From NCBI RefSeq assembly GCF_035917415.1, contig NZ_CP109073.1, forward strand, positions 3,308,501 to 3,372,500: 64,000 nt of DNA, written 5' to 3'. A program made the position numbers and the translations under genes. Source of the stretch: Streptomyces sp. NBC_01803 (GTDB lineage: Bacteria; Actinomycetota; Actinomycetes; Streptomycetales; Streptomycetaceae). Within the stretch, counting starts at the first letter, position 1. Each line of letters begins with the position of its first letter. The notes below the pieces were generated by a model. The model saw only the letters and a list, made by a program, of their open reading frames with translations, was not told the DNA's origin and did not search any database. Positions 36,116 to 48,377 of the stretch are shown here, piece by piece.

Positions 36116-37612
36116 ATGACGCGCCGCCGCTGCCTGGTCACCGGCGCCACCGGCTATCTCGGCGGCCGGCTGGTGCCCGAACTGCTCGGAGCCGGGCACG
36201 CGGTGCGCTGCATGGCCCGCACGCCGGACCGGCTGCGACACCGCCCCTGGGCCGACCGGGTCGAGACGGTGCGCGGCGACGCCACCGACGCGGCCTCCGT
36301 CGGGGCCGCGCTCGACGGCGTCGAGGTCGCCTACTACCTGATCCACGCCATCGGCTCGGGACGCGACTTCGAGGACACCGACCGCCGCGCCGCCCGGATC
36401 TTCGGCGAGCGGGCGCGCGCCGCCGGAGTGCGGCGGATCGTCTACCTCGGCGGGCTCACCCCGGTGGGCGTGCCCGAGCGGGAGCTCTCCCCGCACCTGC
36501 GGTCGCGCGCCGAGGTCGGCCGCATCCTGCTCGGCTCGGGCGTGCCGACCGCCGCGCTGCGCGCGGCGGTGATCATCGGCTCGGGCTCGGCGTCGTTCGA
36601 AATGCTGCGGCAGCTCACCGAGCGGCTGCCGGTGATGACCACGCCGAGCTGGGTGCGCACCCGGGTCCAGCCGGTCGCGGTCCGCGACGTGCTGCGCGTC
36701 CTCGTCGGCTGCGCCGCGCTGCCGGACGACGTCAGCCGGACGTTCGACCTCGGCGGGCCCGACGTGGTGACGTATCAGGACATGATGCGGCGCTACGCCC
36801 GGCAGGCCGGGCTGCGGCGGCGGCTGATCGTGCCCGTGCCGGTGCTCACCCCCAGCCTCTCCAGCCACTGGGTGGGACTGGTGACGCCGGTGCCCAGCCG
36901 GACCGCGCGCCCGCTGGTCGAGTCGCTGAGGCACGAAGTGGTATGCGCGGAAAGGGACATCGAACGGTACGTGCCGCCGCCGGACGGCGGGTTCCTCGAT
37001 CTGGACGGGGCGCTACGGGCGGCGCTGCGGCAGGTCGCCGGGACCGCGCCGCCCGCCCGGCCCGCGCCGGGGGACCCACAGCCGGGCGACCCCGGCTGGG
37101 CGGGCGGCAGCCTCTACACCGACCGGCGCGAGCGGGCCGTCGACACGTCACCCGCCGCGCTGTGGCGGGTGATGGAGGGCATCGGCGGCGCGAACGGCTG
37201 GTACTCCGCGCCGCTCGCCTGGGCCGCCCGGGGCTGGCTGGACACGCTGCTGGGCGGTGTCGGTCTCCGGCGGGGCCGCCCGGCCCCGGGGCGGCTGCGG
37301 GTCGGCGACCACCTGGACTTCTGGCGGGTGGAGGCGCTGGAGCGGGAGCGGCTGCTGCGGCTGCGCGCCGAGATGCGGCTGCCGGGGCTGGCGTGGCTGG
37401 AGCTGACGGTGCGCCAGGACGAGGCGGGCCGGACGGTGTACGGGCAGCGCGCGCTGTTCCAGCCGCGCGGCCTGGCCGGGCACGCCTACTGGTGGGCCGT
37501 GTGGCCGTTCCACGCCTGGGTGTTCGGCGGGATGGTCCGCAACATCACCGCCGCCGCCGCACGGGACGACGGCCGAGCGCCCCGCGGAACGGGGCGGCCC
37601 GCGCCGGACTAG
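36116..37612 (+). CDS. NAD(P)-binding epimerase-like SDR fused to DUF2867
   Basis: The ATG at 36116 gives 498 residues. The atypical SDR domain (about 1-320) starts CLVTGATGYLGGRLVPELL and has YYLIHAIGSG and YLGGLTPVG; the second domain (about 345-490) has WYSAPLAWAARGWLDTLLGG and DFWRVEALERERLLRLRAEM, fitting DUF2867. A known Streptomyces fusion, substrate unknown. Divergent from the UbiC/PobA/UbiA operon across a 190-bp gap that must hold both promoters. Its stop overlaps the converging gene at CTAG (37609-37612). Confidence 0.85.
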   Translation: MTRRRCLVTGATGYLGGRLVPELLGAGHAVRCMARTPDRLRHRPWADRVETVRGDATDAASVGAALDGVEVAYYLIHAIGSGRDFEDTDRRAARIFGERARAAGVRRIVYLGGLTPVGVPERELSPHLRSRAEVGRILLGSGVPTAALRAAVIIGSGSASFEMLRQLTERLPVMTTPSWVRTRVQPVAVRDVLRVLVGCAALPDDVSRTFDLGGPDVVTYQDMMRRYARQAGLRRRLIVPVPVLTPSLSSHWVGLVTPVPSRTARPLVESLRHEVVCAERDIERYVPPPDGGFLDLDGALRAALRQVAGTAPPARPAPGDPQPGDPGWAGGSLYTDRRERAVDTSPAALWRVMEGIGGANGWYSAPLAWAARGWLDTLLGGVGLRRGRPAPGRLRVGDHLDFWRVEALERERLLRLRAEMRLPGLAWLELTVRQDEAGRTVYGQRALFQPRGLAGHAYWWAVWPFHAWVFGGMVRNITAAAARDDGRAPRGTGRPAPD

Positions 37613-38667
37613 TCGCCGCCGCCTCCGCCGCCACCGCCGCCATCACCTCCGCCGCCCCCGTCGCCGCTTCCGCCTCCGCCTCCGTCACCCCCGCCGTCGC
37701 CGGACCAGCCGTCACCGCCTCCGCCGGGGCCGGAGTCGTCGCCGCCCTCGCCCAGACCGGTGTACCACGGCTCCTCCCACGACGCGGACTCCTCCGGCTC
37801 GGGCAGCCGGCGGCGGGTGCCGAAGCGGATCGTGCCGGTGGCGTCGCCGAGGGCGAAGACGACGGCGAAGAAGTGCGCGACCACCGCGTCGAGCGGGTCA
37901 CCGGTCTCGTGCCGGACGTCCGCCAGCGGCAGCAGCAGGTGGCCCCGGGCCGACCGGGGCGCCGGGCGGCGCAGCAGCGCCACCGGCCGGCCGTCGCGCA
38001 GCAGCCGGCCGGCTCGGGCATCATGCCGCCACAGCTCCCAACGACCTTGGGCCGCCTGGACGATGACGCTGCGCTTGGACTTCCGCCAGTTCTGCGCGAG
38101 CGTCACGTGCGCGGGCAGCTCGCCGATGGTCACGACCAGGCCGGGCGGGACCTCCGTCAACCCGGCCGGGAGCCCGTACGGGCCGCGCAGCCGCGCCACG
38201 GGCAGCCCCGGCGTCCACACGTCGGCCCGCACCAGCCGCCGGTCGACGGCGACCACGACCGGGCCGGCCGGTCCCTGCGCCACGCGCCGGGCCATCCACA
38301 GCGGGACGCCTTCCCGCGCGGCCAGCCCGGCCGCCTCGGCCACCGCGGCCGGGCCGCCGCTCAGCCGGACCGCCAGGTCGCCGAGGGCGCGCGCGAACTC
38401 GGCGGCCCGCCGCACCCGTATCGGCTTGGCGGCGCCCGTGGCACGGATGACCGGCACCACCGAGGTGCCCGCCGGGATGGCCGACAGCGGCCGTTCGCCG
38501 CCGCCGCCGCCCAGCCACGTGCCGCGCAGGCAGGCGTCGGCCATGGCCGTCAGGTTCAGCTCGGACAGCGGCATCCGGCGCCCGCCCAGGCGCAGTTCGC
38601 CATCGGTCAAGTTGACGCTGGTCGCCAGCGGATTCCAGGACTTCTCCGCGTAGATGACGTCGCTCAT
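37609..38667 (-). CDS. hypothetical protein with Gly/Asp-rich tail
   Basis: 352 residues beginning MSDVIYAEKSWNPLATSVNL. The conserved body (1-300) contains NWRKSKRSVIVQAAQGRWEL and HFFAVVFALGDATGTIRFGT; the last 50 residues are almost all Gly with Asp and Ser, coded by GCC/CCG-type repeats at about 37615-37735. The tail is probably disordered and polymorphic. No function recognised. Its stop shares the tetramer CTAG with the converging SDR gene. Confidence 0.7.
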   Translation of the reverse strand: MSDVIYAEKSWNPLATSVNLTDGELRLGGRRMPLSELNLTAMADACLRGTWLGGGGGERPLSAIPAGTSVVPVIRATGAAKPIRVRRAAEFARALGDLAVRLSGGPAAVAEAAGLAAREGVPLWMARRVAQGPAGPVVVAVDRRLVRADVWTPGLPVARLRGPYGLPAGLTEVPPGLVVTIGELPAHVTLAQNWRKSKRSVIVQAAQGRWELWRHDARAGRLLRDGRPVALLRRPAPRSARGHLLLPLADVRHETGDPLDAVVAHFFAVVFALGDATGTIRFGTRRRLPEPEESASWEEPWYTGLGEGGDDSGPGGGGDGWSGDGGGDGGGGGSGDGGGGGDGGGGGGGGGD

Positions 38668-38706
38668 CGTTCCCCCGTTACGCCCCCGAGTGCGGTGTCA
38701 TCGTAG

Positions 38707-41340
<2,634 letters not shown>

Positions 41341-41452
41341 GCCCAGGGGTGAGAGCGCGTCCCCCGCTTGGCTCCTCCGGAATGGCCGGTCTCCGGGCGC
41401 GCGACCACGATCGGACCTACCGCGCACCGGGCGTGGGGAAACGGAGTCCGAC

Positions 41453-41947
41453 ATGCGCAGACGCGCCCTCACCGTCCTGGGCCTGATCGCCCTGCTGGCC
41501 GTGCCACCGACCGGTGCCCTCGCCCTGGACGGCGACGACTGGAAGTCCTTCCTGCCGCCGAACGCCCTGCTCCCGTTCCAGGTGCGGGAGATAAGGGCGG
41601 CGACGTACCCGCATCACGATCCCGGCCAGGCGGAGACCGCCGGCTACGCGCCGGCCTCCGCGTGCGTGCCGGGGAGAGGCGTCCCGTATGTGAAGTCGAT
41701 CGCGGAGGGGCAGGACGACTTGGCGGTCGCCGAGCCGAACGTGCTCGTCTACGCCCCGCTGACCGGCGGCGGTGAGGAGCTGGTCGCCGTCGGGTACGCC
41801 TCGAAGACGCCCGCCTCGCTGTTCGGCCGGGAGTTCGACCCGCCCAGTGACGCGGTGCCCTACCACACGCTGCGCGCGTGGGTGTGGAAGGTGAACCCGG
41901 CCGGCCTGCTCAACGCGACGAACCCGCGCGTCTCCTGCGACGGCTGA
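41453..41947 (+). CDS. secreted protein of unknown function
   Basis: 164 residues. Signal peptide about 1-25 (RRRALTVLGLIALLAVPPTG). The mature part begins LDGDDWKSFLPPNALLPFQ and holds AETAGYAPASACVPGRGVPY and YHTLRAWVWKVNPAGLLNAT, with two cysteines. It resembles exported proteins whose sequence mentions PHHDP and GRGVPYVK; no enzyme motif is seen. Its end overlaps the converging membrane-protein gene by 38 bp. Confidence 0.7.
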   Translation: MRRRALTVLGLIALLAVPPTGALALDGDDWKSFLPPNALLPFQVREIRAATYPHHDPGQAETAGYAPASACVPGRGVPYVKSIAEGQDDLAVAEPNVLVYAPLTGGGEELVAVGYASKTPASLFGREFDPPSDAVPYHTLRAWVWKVNPAGLLNATNPRVSCDG

Positions 41948-42308
41948 CCCCGTCGTGCCCCTCGGGCCACAGCAGCCCGGCCACGGACAGCGCCCCCCAG
42001 CCGACGGACACCGCGACGGCGGCCCGTCGCCGACCCCGGTCCGGCAGCGTCATCCCGAGCAGCGCCGCGTCCCCGAAGTCCGCCGCGATCCGCAGCCCGG
42101 CGGCGACCCGCAGCGCGGGCCCCTCCGGCGCGAGCGCCATGGCGGCCCCTCCGGCGGCGTCCCGCCACCCCACGGGACGCAACGAGACCCGCGTCGACTC
42201 GTCGTCGGCCAACCCCGACGCCCGCCCCAATACCCCCGGCCACACCACGACGGCGACCCCGTACACGGCGGTGGCCACCCCGACCTTCCGCAACAATCCG
42301 ACCCGCAC
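41910..42308 (-). CDS. small integral membrane protein
   Basis: A GTG at 42308 with GGGAGG five bases upstream gives 132 residues. Helices near 8-28, 52-75, 78-100 and 105-118 (VAVSVGWGALSVAGLLWPEG) point to a DUF4267-like four-helix membrane protein. Function unknown. It overlaps the 3' end of the secreted-protein gene tail to tail. Confidence 0.6.
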   Translation of the reverse strand: MRVGLLRKVGVATAVYGVAVVVWPGVLGRASGLADDESTRVSLRPVGWRDAAGGAAMALAPEGPALRVAAGLRIAADFGDAALLGMTLPDRGRRRAAVAVSVGWGALSVAGLLWPEGHDGVSRRRRRAGSSR

Positions 42309-42521
42309 GTGTGCCTCCCGCGTCGTGTGGCCGCCGTGCTCCTGCGGCCATTGTGCCCGTCCGCGCGACGAGGCCGCCCATCTCCGGCCGTACGCCGCCT
42401 GCGTCCACTGGCGTTATGGCCCCCCTATGTGAGGAATGCATGAATAGCCGCACCGCTAGGCGTGCGCAAGTGCGCGCCGGGGCCGTTGAACTCAAGGCCC
42501 CACCGCGCAGATACGCACGCC

Positions 42522-42749
42522 TCAGGCCGCGACCGGGGACATCGGGATGCATATACGGCCCTTGTACGCCCCGGCTTCCGCGGTGTGGGCGATGTGTTCC
42601 GCCGTCACGGATACCCACAGGCCGAAGTCGCGGGACTGCGGCGGGGTGGTTACTCCCCCTGCGGCTTTCGCCGTTGGCGCGGCGCCGATCAGCAAAGCTG
42701 AAACGGCGATTGTGCACAGTGTCGCACCGGCGGGCGTTCTTGCTTGCAC
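42522..42749 (-). CDS. small secreted peptide of unknown function
   Basis: A GTG at 42749 with AAGGGG upstream gives 75 residues: signal peptide VQARTPAGATLCTIAVSALL then IGAAPTAKAAGG, and a mature part of about 45 residues containing SRDFGLWVSVTAEHIAHTAE with a single Cys. Not recognised. The GC content here is lower than that of its neighbours. It lies between the membrane protein and the SARP regulator end. Confidence 0.55.
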   Translation of the reverse strand: MQARTPAGATLCTIAVSALLIGAAPTAKAAGGVTTPPQSRDFGLWVSVTAEHIAHTAEAGAYKGRICIPMSPVAA

Positions 42750-42879
42750 GTGCGTCCCCTTCTGGCGAGCTGGCTCGAAAGAAGGGCCATTACATACTAC
42801 AAACCTGAGCGGTGCAAATCCGCGCCCCCGTTCGGACTTCCGGCGCATTGGCGGCGTTCTGGGCGGGATCGAATCGGAC

Positions 42880-45800
42880 TCAAACGGGGTCGACGGAAGC
42901 CGTCGCACCACCGTCCAGGCGGGCGTGAATCTGGGCCGCGTGTACACGGTCAAGGGGGAGAAGCGTCTTGTGCGCCGCCATCCACAGGGCCCGCGCTTCC
43001 GCCTTCCGACCCTGAAGATGACGGACCTCGGCCAAGGCGGCCCTGGCCCGTGCCGCCTCTCCCTGGGCGGCTATTCTCTCCGCCGCCGTGATCGCCTCGT
43101 GCAAATGCCCGCTGGCGGCATCAAGGTGTCCGAAGGCCGTCTCCGCCTCCGCCATCCCGCGGAGAGCTTGGGCCTCCTCATGCGCGGCACCGATGGCGCG
43201 AGTCAACTTGAGGGCGTCGGAGTGCCGTCTCATGGCGGCGGCGAAGTCCCGCATGCGATGCAGACATTTCCCGGCGCCCATCAGTGCGTTGGCCTCGTTC
43301 TTCCGGTCGCCGAGCTGTGAGAAGGTTTCGAGGCATGCCTCGTACATCCGTAGCGCGGACGATACTTCCTCGCTGCTGCCGGCGGTCAGAATCGATGCGA
43401 GATTCGCCCGCGCGGTGGTCAGGTCGGAAAGGCTTCCGCTTGCTTCAGCGAGGTCGATCGACTGCTCGAGAACCTCACGCGCCGATTCCGGCTGCCCCAT
43501 GTTGATGTAGAGGTCTCCGAGATTGTTCAGGGCCTTGCAGAGATTCCTCTCATCTCCTTCCTCCTGCAGCAGACCTATGACTTGGAGGAAGAATTCCCGG
43601 GCGCGGCCGTGGTCGCCGAGGGCGATGAGTGAAATCGCTATATTGTTGAGATGCCTCACCCGGTCGTGCGTGACTCCGCCGACCGCGCGCAGAGCAAGTG
43701 CTTTCTCATGGAAGGCGAGAGCCGTTCGGTTTTCCCCCAGATGCCAGTGCACGATTCCGAGCAGCTTCACAGCTTCCACCTCCGCGTCGGCGTCGAGCAC
43801 CGTGGAGGCGATCTCCAGAGCACGTTGGCACGTACGCCGGGCCTCGGGGTAGTTCCCGGTGGCCGCGTAAGTGTTGCCGAGGGCGAGGAGCCCGAGACAC
43901 AGCGGGCGTTGGAGACCAGCCCGCTGCCAGTGATCGACGGCGTGCCGGTGCATCCGCTCCGTGTCCACCCAGTGGGATTCGGCGTGCAGGAACTCCGCCA
44001 GGACGTGACTCAGCAGTGCCGCTCGGTCGGGGGCCCGGCCGTGGCGGGCGTCGCGCTCCACCGCGAGGAGGTTCGAGCGCTCGGTGGTGAGCCACTGCCT
44101 GCCGTCCTCCGCGTCGCGCGGCGTCGGGATGGGCAGGCTCACGGGCGGCGCGGGGAGCGTGAGGCGTGGGCGCCGGGGATAGAGGACGCGGTCGGCGCGG
44201 GCCGCGGCGTGCAGGTAGAACTCGATCAGCCGCCGCTGTGCCGCGTCGCGCTCCTCCGCCGTCTCCTCGGAGAGCGCCAGGGCGTGCGCGTACTCCCCCA
44301 GAAGGTCGTGGAAGCGGTACCGATGGGGCGTGGGCTCCTGCAGGAGGTGGCACCGGAGCAGCGACTCAAGCAGCCGTTCCGTCCTCTCCAGCGGCAGGTC
44401 CATCAGCGTCGCCGCGGCGTGTGGTCCGAATCCGCCGCCCACGTGCAGTCCCAGCCTGCGGAAGGCGGCTCGCTGGTCGGCCGTCAGCGTTTGATAGGAG
44501 AGCTCGAAGGCCCTGGCGATCTCCGAGTCGCCGTCGCGTATCTCGGAGAGCCGCCCGGAGCCGCGCGAGAGGCGCTCGCGGAGGGTGGCCAGTGACCACG
44601 ACGGGTGGGCGCCGAAGCGGTTGGCCGCGAGTTCCAGGGCCAGGGGGAGATAGCCGAGGAGATGTACCACGGTGGAGAGTTCAGCGTCGTCCTCCGTCCG
44701 GTCGTCGGCGGCGAAGCTTCTGAACAGCGCCATCGCGTCCGCCGGGGGCAGGACATCGAGGGCGATCGACCTGACGCCCGGCAGTCCGCTGAGCCGCCTG
44801 CGGCTGGTGATGATGAACAGCGAGCCGGACTCGGTCGGCAGCAGCGGCCGGATCTGCTCGGGTCCGTCGGCGTCGTCCAGGATGATCACGGCGCGGCGGC
44901 GCGACAGAACGTTCCGCCCCAGGACCGCCCGCTCTTCGACGTCCAGGGGAATGGACGTCGCCGGAACTCCCAGGTGGCGCAGGAGACTGGCGAGCGCGGC
45001 GCCCGTGGTCAGCGGCTGCCGCGCGAGGTCGTGGGCGCGCAGCTCGATGTGGAACTGACCGTCGGGGAACCTCTCGCGCAGTTGCCGCGCGGCGTTGACG
45101 GCCAGCGCGGTCTTCCCCACGCCGGCCATGCCCGAGATCGCCTCCAGGGCGACGATCGCCCCCTTGTCGCCCGCCGCTTCGGCCGCGGCGCGCAGCCGGC
45201 GCATCTCCGGCTCGCGGCCCACCAGGGGATTGTGCCGGGGCAGGTTGCTCCGGGGGGCGGGGGAGCGTGGCGGGCGGGGGCCGTTGGGCGGGCCGGGGAT
45301 CAACTCGCGCAACGGGGCGCGGTCCAGGACATGCCGGTGGATCCGCGTCAATTCCTCGTCCGGATCGAGCCCGTCCTCCGCGCGGAGCGCCCTGCGCACC
45401 TCCCGGTAGACGCGGAGGGCGTCCGCGTGTCGGCGGTCGCCGTAGTAGGCGATCATGAGCTGTCCCGCCAGCGTCTGATGGCTCGGATACTGCTGGACGA
45501 GCGCGGACAGCTCCCCCACCAGCTCGGAGAAGCGCCCCATGCGGAGCTCCGCCGCGATGCGGGAGGAGGTGACGCTGAGCCGCGACTCCGTAAGGCTGAG
45601 GCGCATCTGACCCGCCCACGAGCCGGGCAGCCCGGCGAGTGCTTCCCCCTGCCAGAGAAGGTCCGCCTGGCGCAGCAGCGCGCCGGCCGCGTCGTCGTCT
45701 CCCTCGGCCACCAGCCTTCTGGCCCGCTCCGCGGTCTCCCGGTACCGGTGCCAGTCGACCGACTCCGGCGCCGCCTCCAGGGTGTACGTGTGCGCGTGGC

Positions 45801-46080
45801 CCCTGATGCGGGGCGCGTCGGAACCCTCTCCGGCCTTGGCCAGCGCTCTGCGGATCCGCGATATGTAGGTGTGGACGTTCGGGCGCGCCGTCTCCGGCGT
45901 CTGGCCCTCCCACAGCCGGTCGATGAGCGTGTCGATCGCGATCGGACGCCCCACGACGAGAGCCAGGGAAGCCAGGATGAGGCGCTCTTTGTCGGAACCG
46001 AGGCCCGTCAGCCGCCCCCGCGAGACCATTCCGACGGGGCCGAGGATGTGCACCTCCACCAGCGCTCCCCTCGCCGGCAT
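42880..46080 (-). CDS. AfsR/SARP-type regulator: winged helix-BTAD-NB-ARC-TPR
   Basis: 1066 residues from the ATG at 46080; a GTG at 46059 (VEVHILGPV) has the better GAGGGGAG ribosome site. The OmpR-like winged helix lies at about 8-95 (LIDRLWEGQTPETARPNVHT), BTAD at 100-245 (VDWHRYRETAERARR), NB-ARC at about 290-560 with P-loop ISGMAGVGKTALAVNAA and Walker B VIILDDAD, then TPRs at 700-1050 (ALGNTYAATGNYPEARRTCQ). Such proteins bind promoters of antibiotic clusters as activators after ATP-dependent assembly. It is divergent from another NB-ARC protein. Confidence 0.9.
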   Translation of the reverse strand: MPARGALVEVHILGPVGMVSRGRLTGLGSDKERLILASLALVVGRPIAIDTLIDRLWEGQTPETARPNVHTYISRIRRALAKAGEGSDAPRIRGHAHTYTLEAAPESVDWHRYRETAERARRLVAEGDDDAAGALLRQADLLWQGEALAGLPGSWAGQMRLSLTESRLSVTSSRIAAELRMGRFSELVGELSALVQQYPSHQTLAGQLMIAYYGDRRHADALRVYREVRRALRAEDGLDPDEELTRIHRHVLDRAPLRELIPGPPNGPRPPRSPAPRSNLPRHNPLVGREPEMRRLRAAAEAAGDKGAIVALEAISGMAGVGKTALAVNAARQLRERFPDGQFHIELRAHDLARQPLTTGAALASLLRHLGVPATSIPLDVEERAVLGRNVLSRRRAVIILDDADGPEQIRPLLPTESGSLFIITSRRRLSGLPGVRSIALDVLPPADAMALFRSFAADDRTEDDAELSTVVHLLGYLPLALELAANRFGAHPSWSLATLRERLSRGSGRLSEIRDGDSEIARAFELSYQTLTADQRAAFRRLGLHVGGGFGPHAAATLMDLPLERTERLLESLLRCHLLQEPTPHRYRFHDLLGEYAHALALSEETAEERDAAQRRLIEFYLHAAARADRVLYPRRPRLTLPAPPVSLPIPTPRDAEDGRQWLTTERSNLLAVERDARHGRAPDRAALLSHVLAEFLHAESHWVDTERMHRHAVDHWQRAGLQRPLCLGLLALGNTYAATGNYPEARRTCQRALEIASTVLDADAEVEAVKLLGIVHWHLGENRTALAFHEKALALRAVGGVTHDRVRHLNNIAISLIALGDHGRAREFFLQVIGLLQEEGDERNLCKALNNLGDLYINMGQPESAREVLEQSIDLAEASGSLSDLTTARANLASILTAGSSEEVSSALRMYEACLETFSQLGDRKNEANALMGAGKCLHRMRDFAAAMRRHSDALKLTRAIGAAHEEAQALRGMAEAETAFGHLDAASGHLHEAITAAERIAAQGEAARARAALAEVRHLQGRKAEARALWMAAHKTLLPLDRVHAAQIHARLDGGATASVDPV

Positions 46081-46265
46081 ATCCGCCAGATAAAAAGCAT
46101 GACAGACCGTCAGGTGCTCCACCAGGGGTCTCGGACATCTGGCCGAATTCTTGTGCCGGTGGATTATCCGGTGTCTTTTCCGGCTCGAACGTGGGTAGGG
46201 ATTCCCGCCATCAGCCTTCACGAGGGCCCGGGATGGCCCGCGTGATGTGCGGGAGGGGCGGGCGG

Positions 46266-48377
46266 ATGCATCCTCATGCCAGCACGATCGGCGGCTCGGC
46301 CAGGATTCACGGGCCGAGCATCCAGGCGGGGCAGATCCAGGGCGGGATTCATGTGCACGCGGCGGGACAGGAGACGCCTCCTGTGCCACGGCAGTTACTG
46401 CGTGTATCAACGCACTTTACCGGCAGGGAACAGGAGTTGGCGGCACTGTCCGAGTCACGCGCCCACAGCCCGGACGGGTTCAGCCCGTTGATCGTGGTGA
46501 CCGGACCCGCCGGGATCGGGAAGACGGCATTGGTCTCGCGGTGGCTGCGCGGCACGACGGACGACTTCCCCGACGGCCATCTCTACGCGGATCTTCGCGC
46601 GCACGCGCCCGGCGGTCCCGCTCTTCCGGGCGAAATCCTCGGCCAATTCCTGCGCGCCCTCGGTGCCGCGGCGATCCCGGCGGATCCGCAGGAGCGCATG
46701 GCCTTATGGCGCTCGGTCACCGAACGGCGAGCCATCGCCATCATGCTCGACAACGTCTTCACCGCCGCTCAGGCGCGTCCGCTGCTCCCGGGCGGCGAGC
46801 GCGGTCTCGTGGTGGCCACCAGCCGGTACCGGCTGACGGGGCTGAGCACGGAGGGCGCCGTCCTCCACCAACTCGGTCCGCTGGAGCCCGAGGTCGCAGT
46901 CCAGCTCCTTTCCCGGGGAGTCGGCAGGGAGCGGATGCGCGACGAGGCGGCGGCGGCCCGGCGGATCGTCGCGCTGTGCGCCGGGATGCCGTTGGCGGTG
47001 TGTCTCGCCTCCGCGCGGCTGGCGTCCCGGCCGAGGCAGCCCGTCAGGGCCCTGGCCGACGCGCTCGCGCAGGAGCAGCGGCGGCTGACCGAGTTGGCCG
47101 TGGAAGGGGAGACCGTGGTCCGCAGCGCGCTGGACGAGTCGTACGCCGCACTGCCTCCCGACGTCGCCCGGCTCTACCGGCGGCTCGGGCCGCTTCCCGT
47201 GCGGACGTTCGAGGCCCGCTTGGTGGCCGCGGCCTGTGCCGTTCCCGTTCAGGAGGCGGAGAGACTGCTCGACGCGCTGATCGAGGCGAATCTGATCGAG
47301 GACATCGGCCCGGACAGTCATCGTTTCCACGATCTTGTCCGCATTCACGCCGCCGAACGCGCGGCGGAGGAGGACTCCGGGGCGAGCCGGACGGAAACGC
47401 TGCGGCGGACGGCCGACTGGTGCCTGGCTACGACGAGCGCGGCGCAGAGGATGCTCACCCCCGCCCAGGCGACGATGCCGCGCGCCTACGCCCATCCGCC
47501 CGCGGAGCCGCGCTCCTTCGCCGACGAGACCGACGCGCTGGCGTGGATGGAGAGCCGGCGATCGGATCTGCTGGCGGTGGCCCGCGCGGCGTCGGCCGAG
47601 GGGTGGCACGACACGGTGTGGCAGCAAGTGGACGCCCTGTGGCCGCTCTTCCTGCGGCTGCGCCACTACGACCTCTGGATCGAGGCGCACGGACTCGGCC
47701 TGGCCGCCGCACGGGAGGCCGGGAACGGGCCGGCCGAACGCCGAATGCTCAACTCCGGGGCCATCGGACTGAGCGGTGCCCGGCGATTGGACGACGCCAT
47801 CGACTGGTACACCGCCTCGCTCCGCGCGGCGCGGGAAGCGGGAGATGCCCGGGACGAGGGGCAGGCGTTGCTGGGGCTCGGTGCCTGTCACCGTGACGCC
47901 GGGCGACTGACGGCCGCCGCGCCGCACCTGACGCGGGCCATCACCGTCTGGAAGGACGTCGGTTACCTGCGCGGAGCGGCGCTCGCCCGGATCGTGCTGG
48001 GCGAAATCGCCGCGGCCACCGGGGATCTGCCACACGCCCTGGACTGTTTCACCGAGGCCCGCGAGGAGTTGACCGCCCTAACCGAACCGTACGAGGCGGC
48101 CCGCGCCTCGGCGTTTCTCGGGCACACCCGCGCGGTGGCAGGGGACTTCGACGGAGCGCGGGCGGAACTGGGCGCGGCGCTGGCCGTGTTCGAGGCGGCG
48201 GGAGCGTCCCACTGGCAGGCGCGCACCCTGGAGATGCTGGGTGACAGCGCGCTCCGCCAGCGGGACGCCGTTGCCGCGCGTGGCTATCTGGGGCGTTCCC
48301 TCGCCCTGTTCACCTCCTACAGCCCGGCGGACGCGAGCCGGGTGAGAGGGCTGCTGGACAGGACGACAGCGGGCTGA
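46266..48377 (+). CDS. NB-ARC/TPR STAND protein with TTA codon
   Basis: The ATG at 46266 with GGGAGGGG upstream gives 703 residues. The start is a short Gly/His/Ile repeat (IQAGQIQGGIHVH) ahead of HFTGREQELAAL, then the P-loop TGPAGIGKTALVSRWL, Walker B IAIMLDNVFT, the sensor CAGMPLAVCLASARL, a winged-helix-like region and about six TPRs (ALLGLGACHRDAGRLTAAAP). There is no DNA-binding domain in front, unlike its divergent SARP neighbour. Codon 147 is TTA (46704-46706), predicting bldA dependence. It is a signalling ATPase; the effector is not visible. Confidence 0.85.
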   Translation: MHPHASTIGGSARIHGPSIQAGQIQGGIHVHAAGQETPPVPRQLLRVSTHFTGREQELAALSESRAHSPDGFSPLIVVTGPAGIGKTALVSRWLRGTTDDFPDGHLYADLRAHAPGGPALPGEILGQFLRALGAAAIPADPQERMALWRSVTERRAIAIMLDNVFTAAQARPLLPGGERGLVVATSRYRLTGLSTEGAVLHQLGPLEPEVAVQLLSRGVGRERMRDEAAAARRIVALCAGMPLAVCLASARLASRPRQPVRALADALAQEQRRLTELAVEGETVVRSALDESYAALPPDVARLYRRLGPLPVRTFEARLVAAACAVPVQEAERLLDALIEANLIEDIGPDSHRFHDLVRIHAAERAAEEDSGASRTETLRRTADWCLATTSAAQRMLTPAQATMPRAYAHPPAEPRSFADETDALAWMESRRSDLLAVARAASAEGWHDTVWQQVDALWPLFLRLRHYDLWIEAHGLGLAAAREAGNGPAERRMLNSGAIGLSGARRLDDAIDWYTASLRAAREAGDARDEGQALLGLGACHRDAGRLTAAAPHLTRAITVWKDVGYLRGAALARIVLGEIAAATGDLPHALDCFTEAREELTALTEPYEAARASAFLGHTRAVAGDFDGARAELGAALAVFEAAGASHWQARTLEMLGDSALRQRDAVAARGYLGRSLALFTSYSPADASRVRGLLDRTTAG

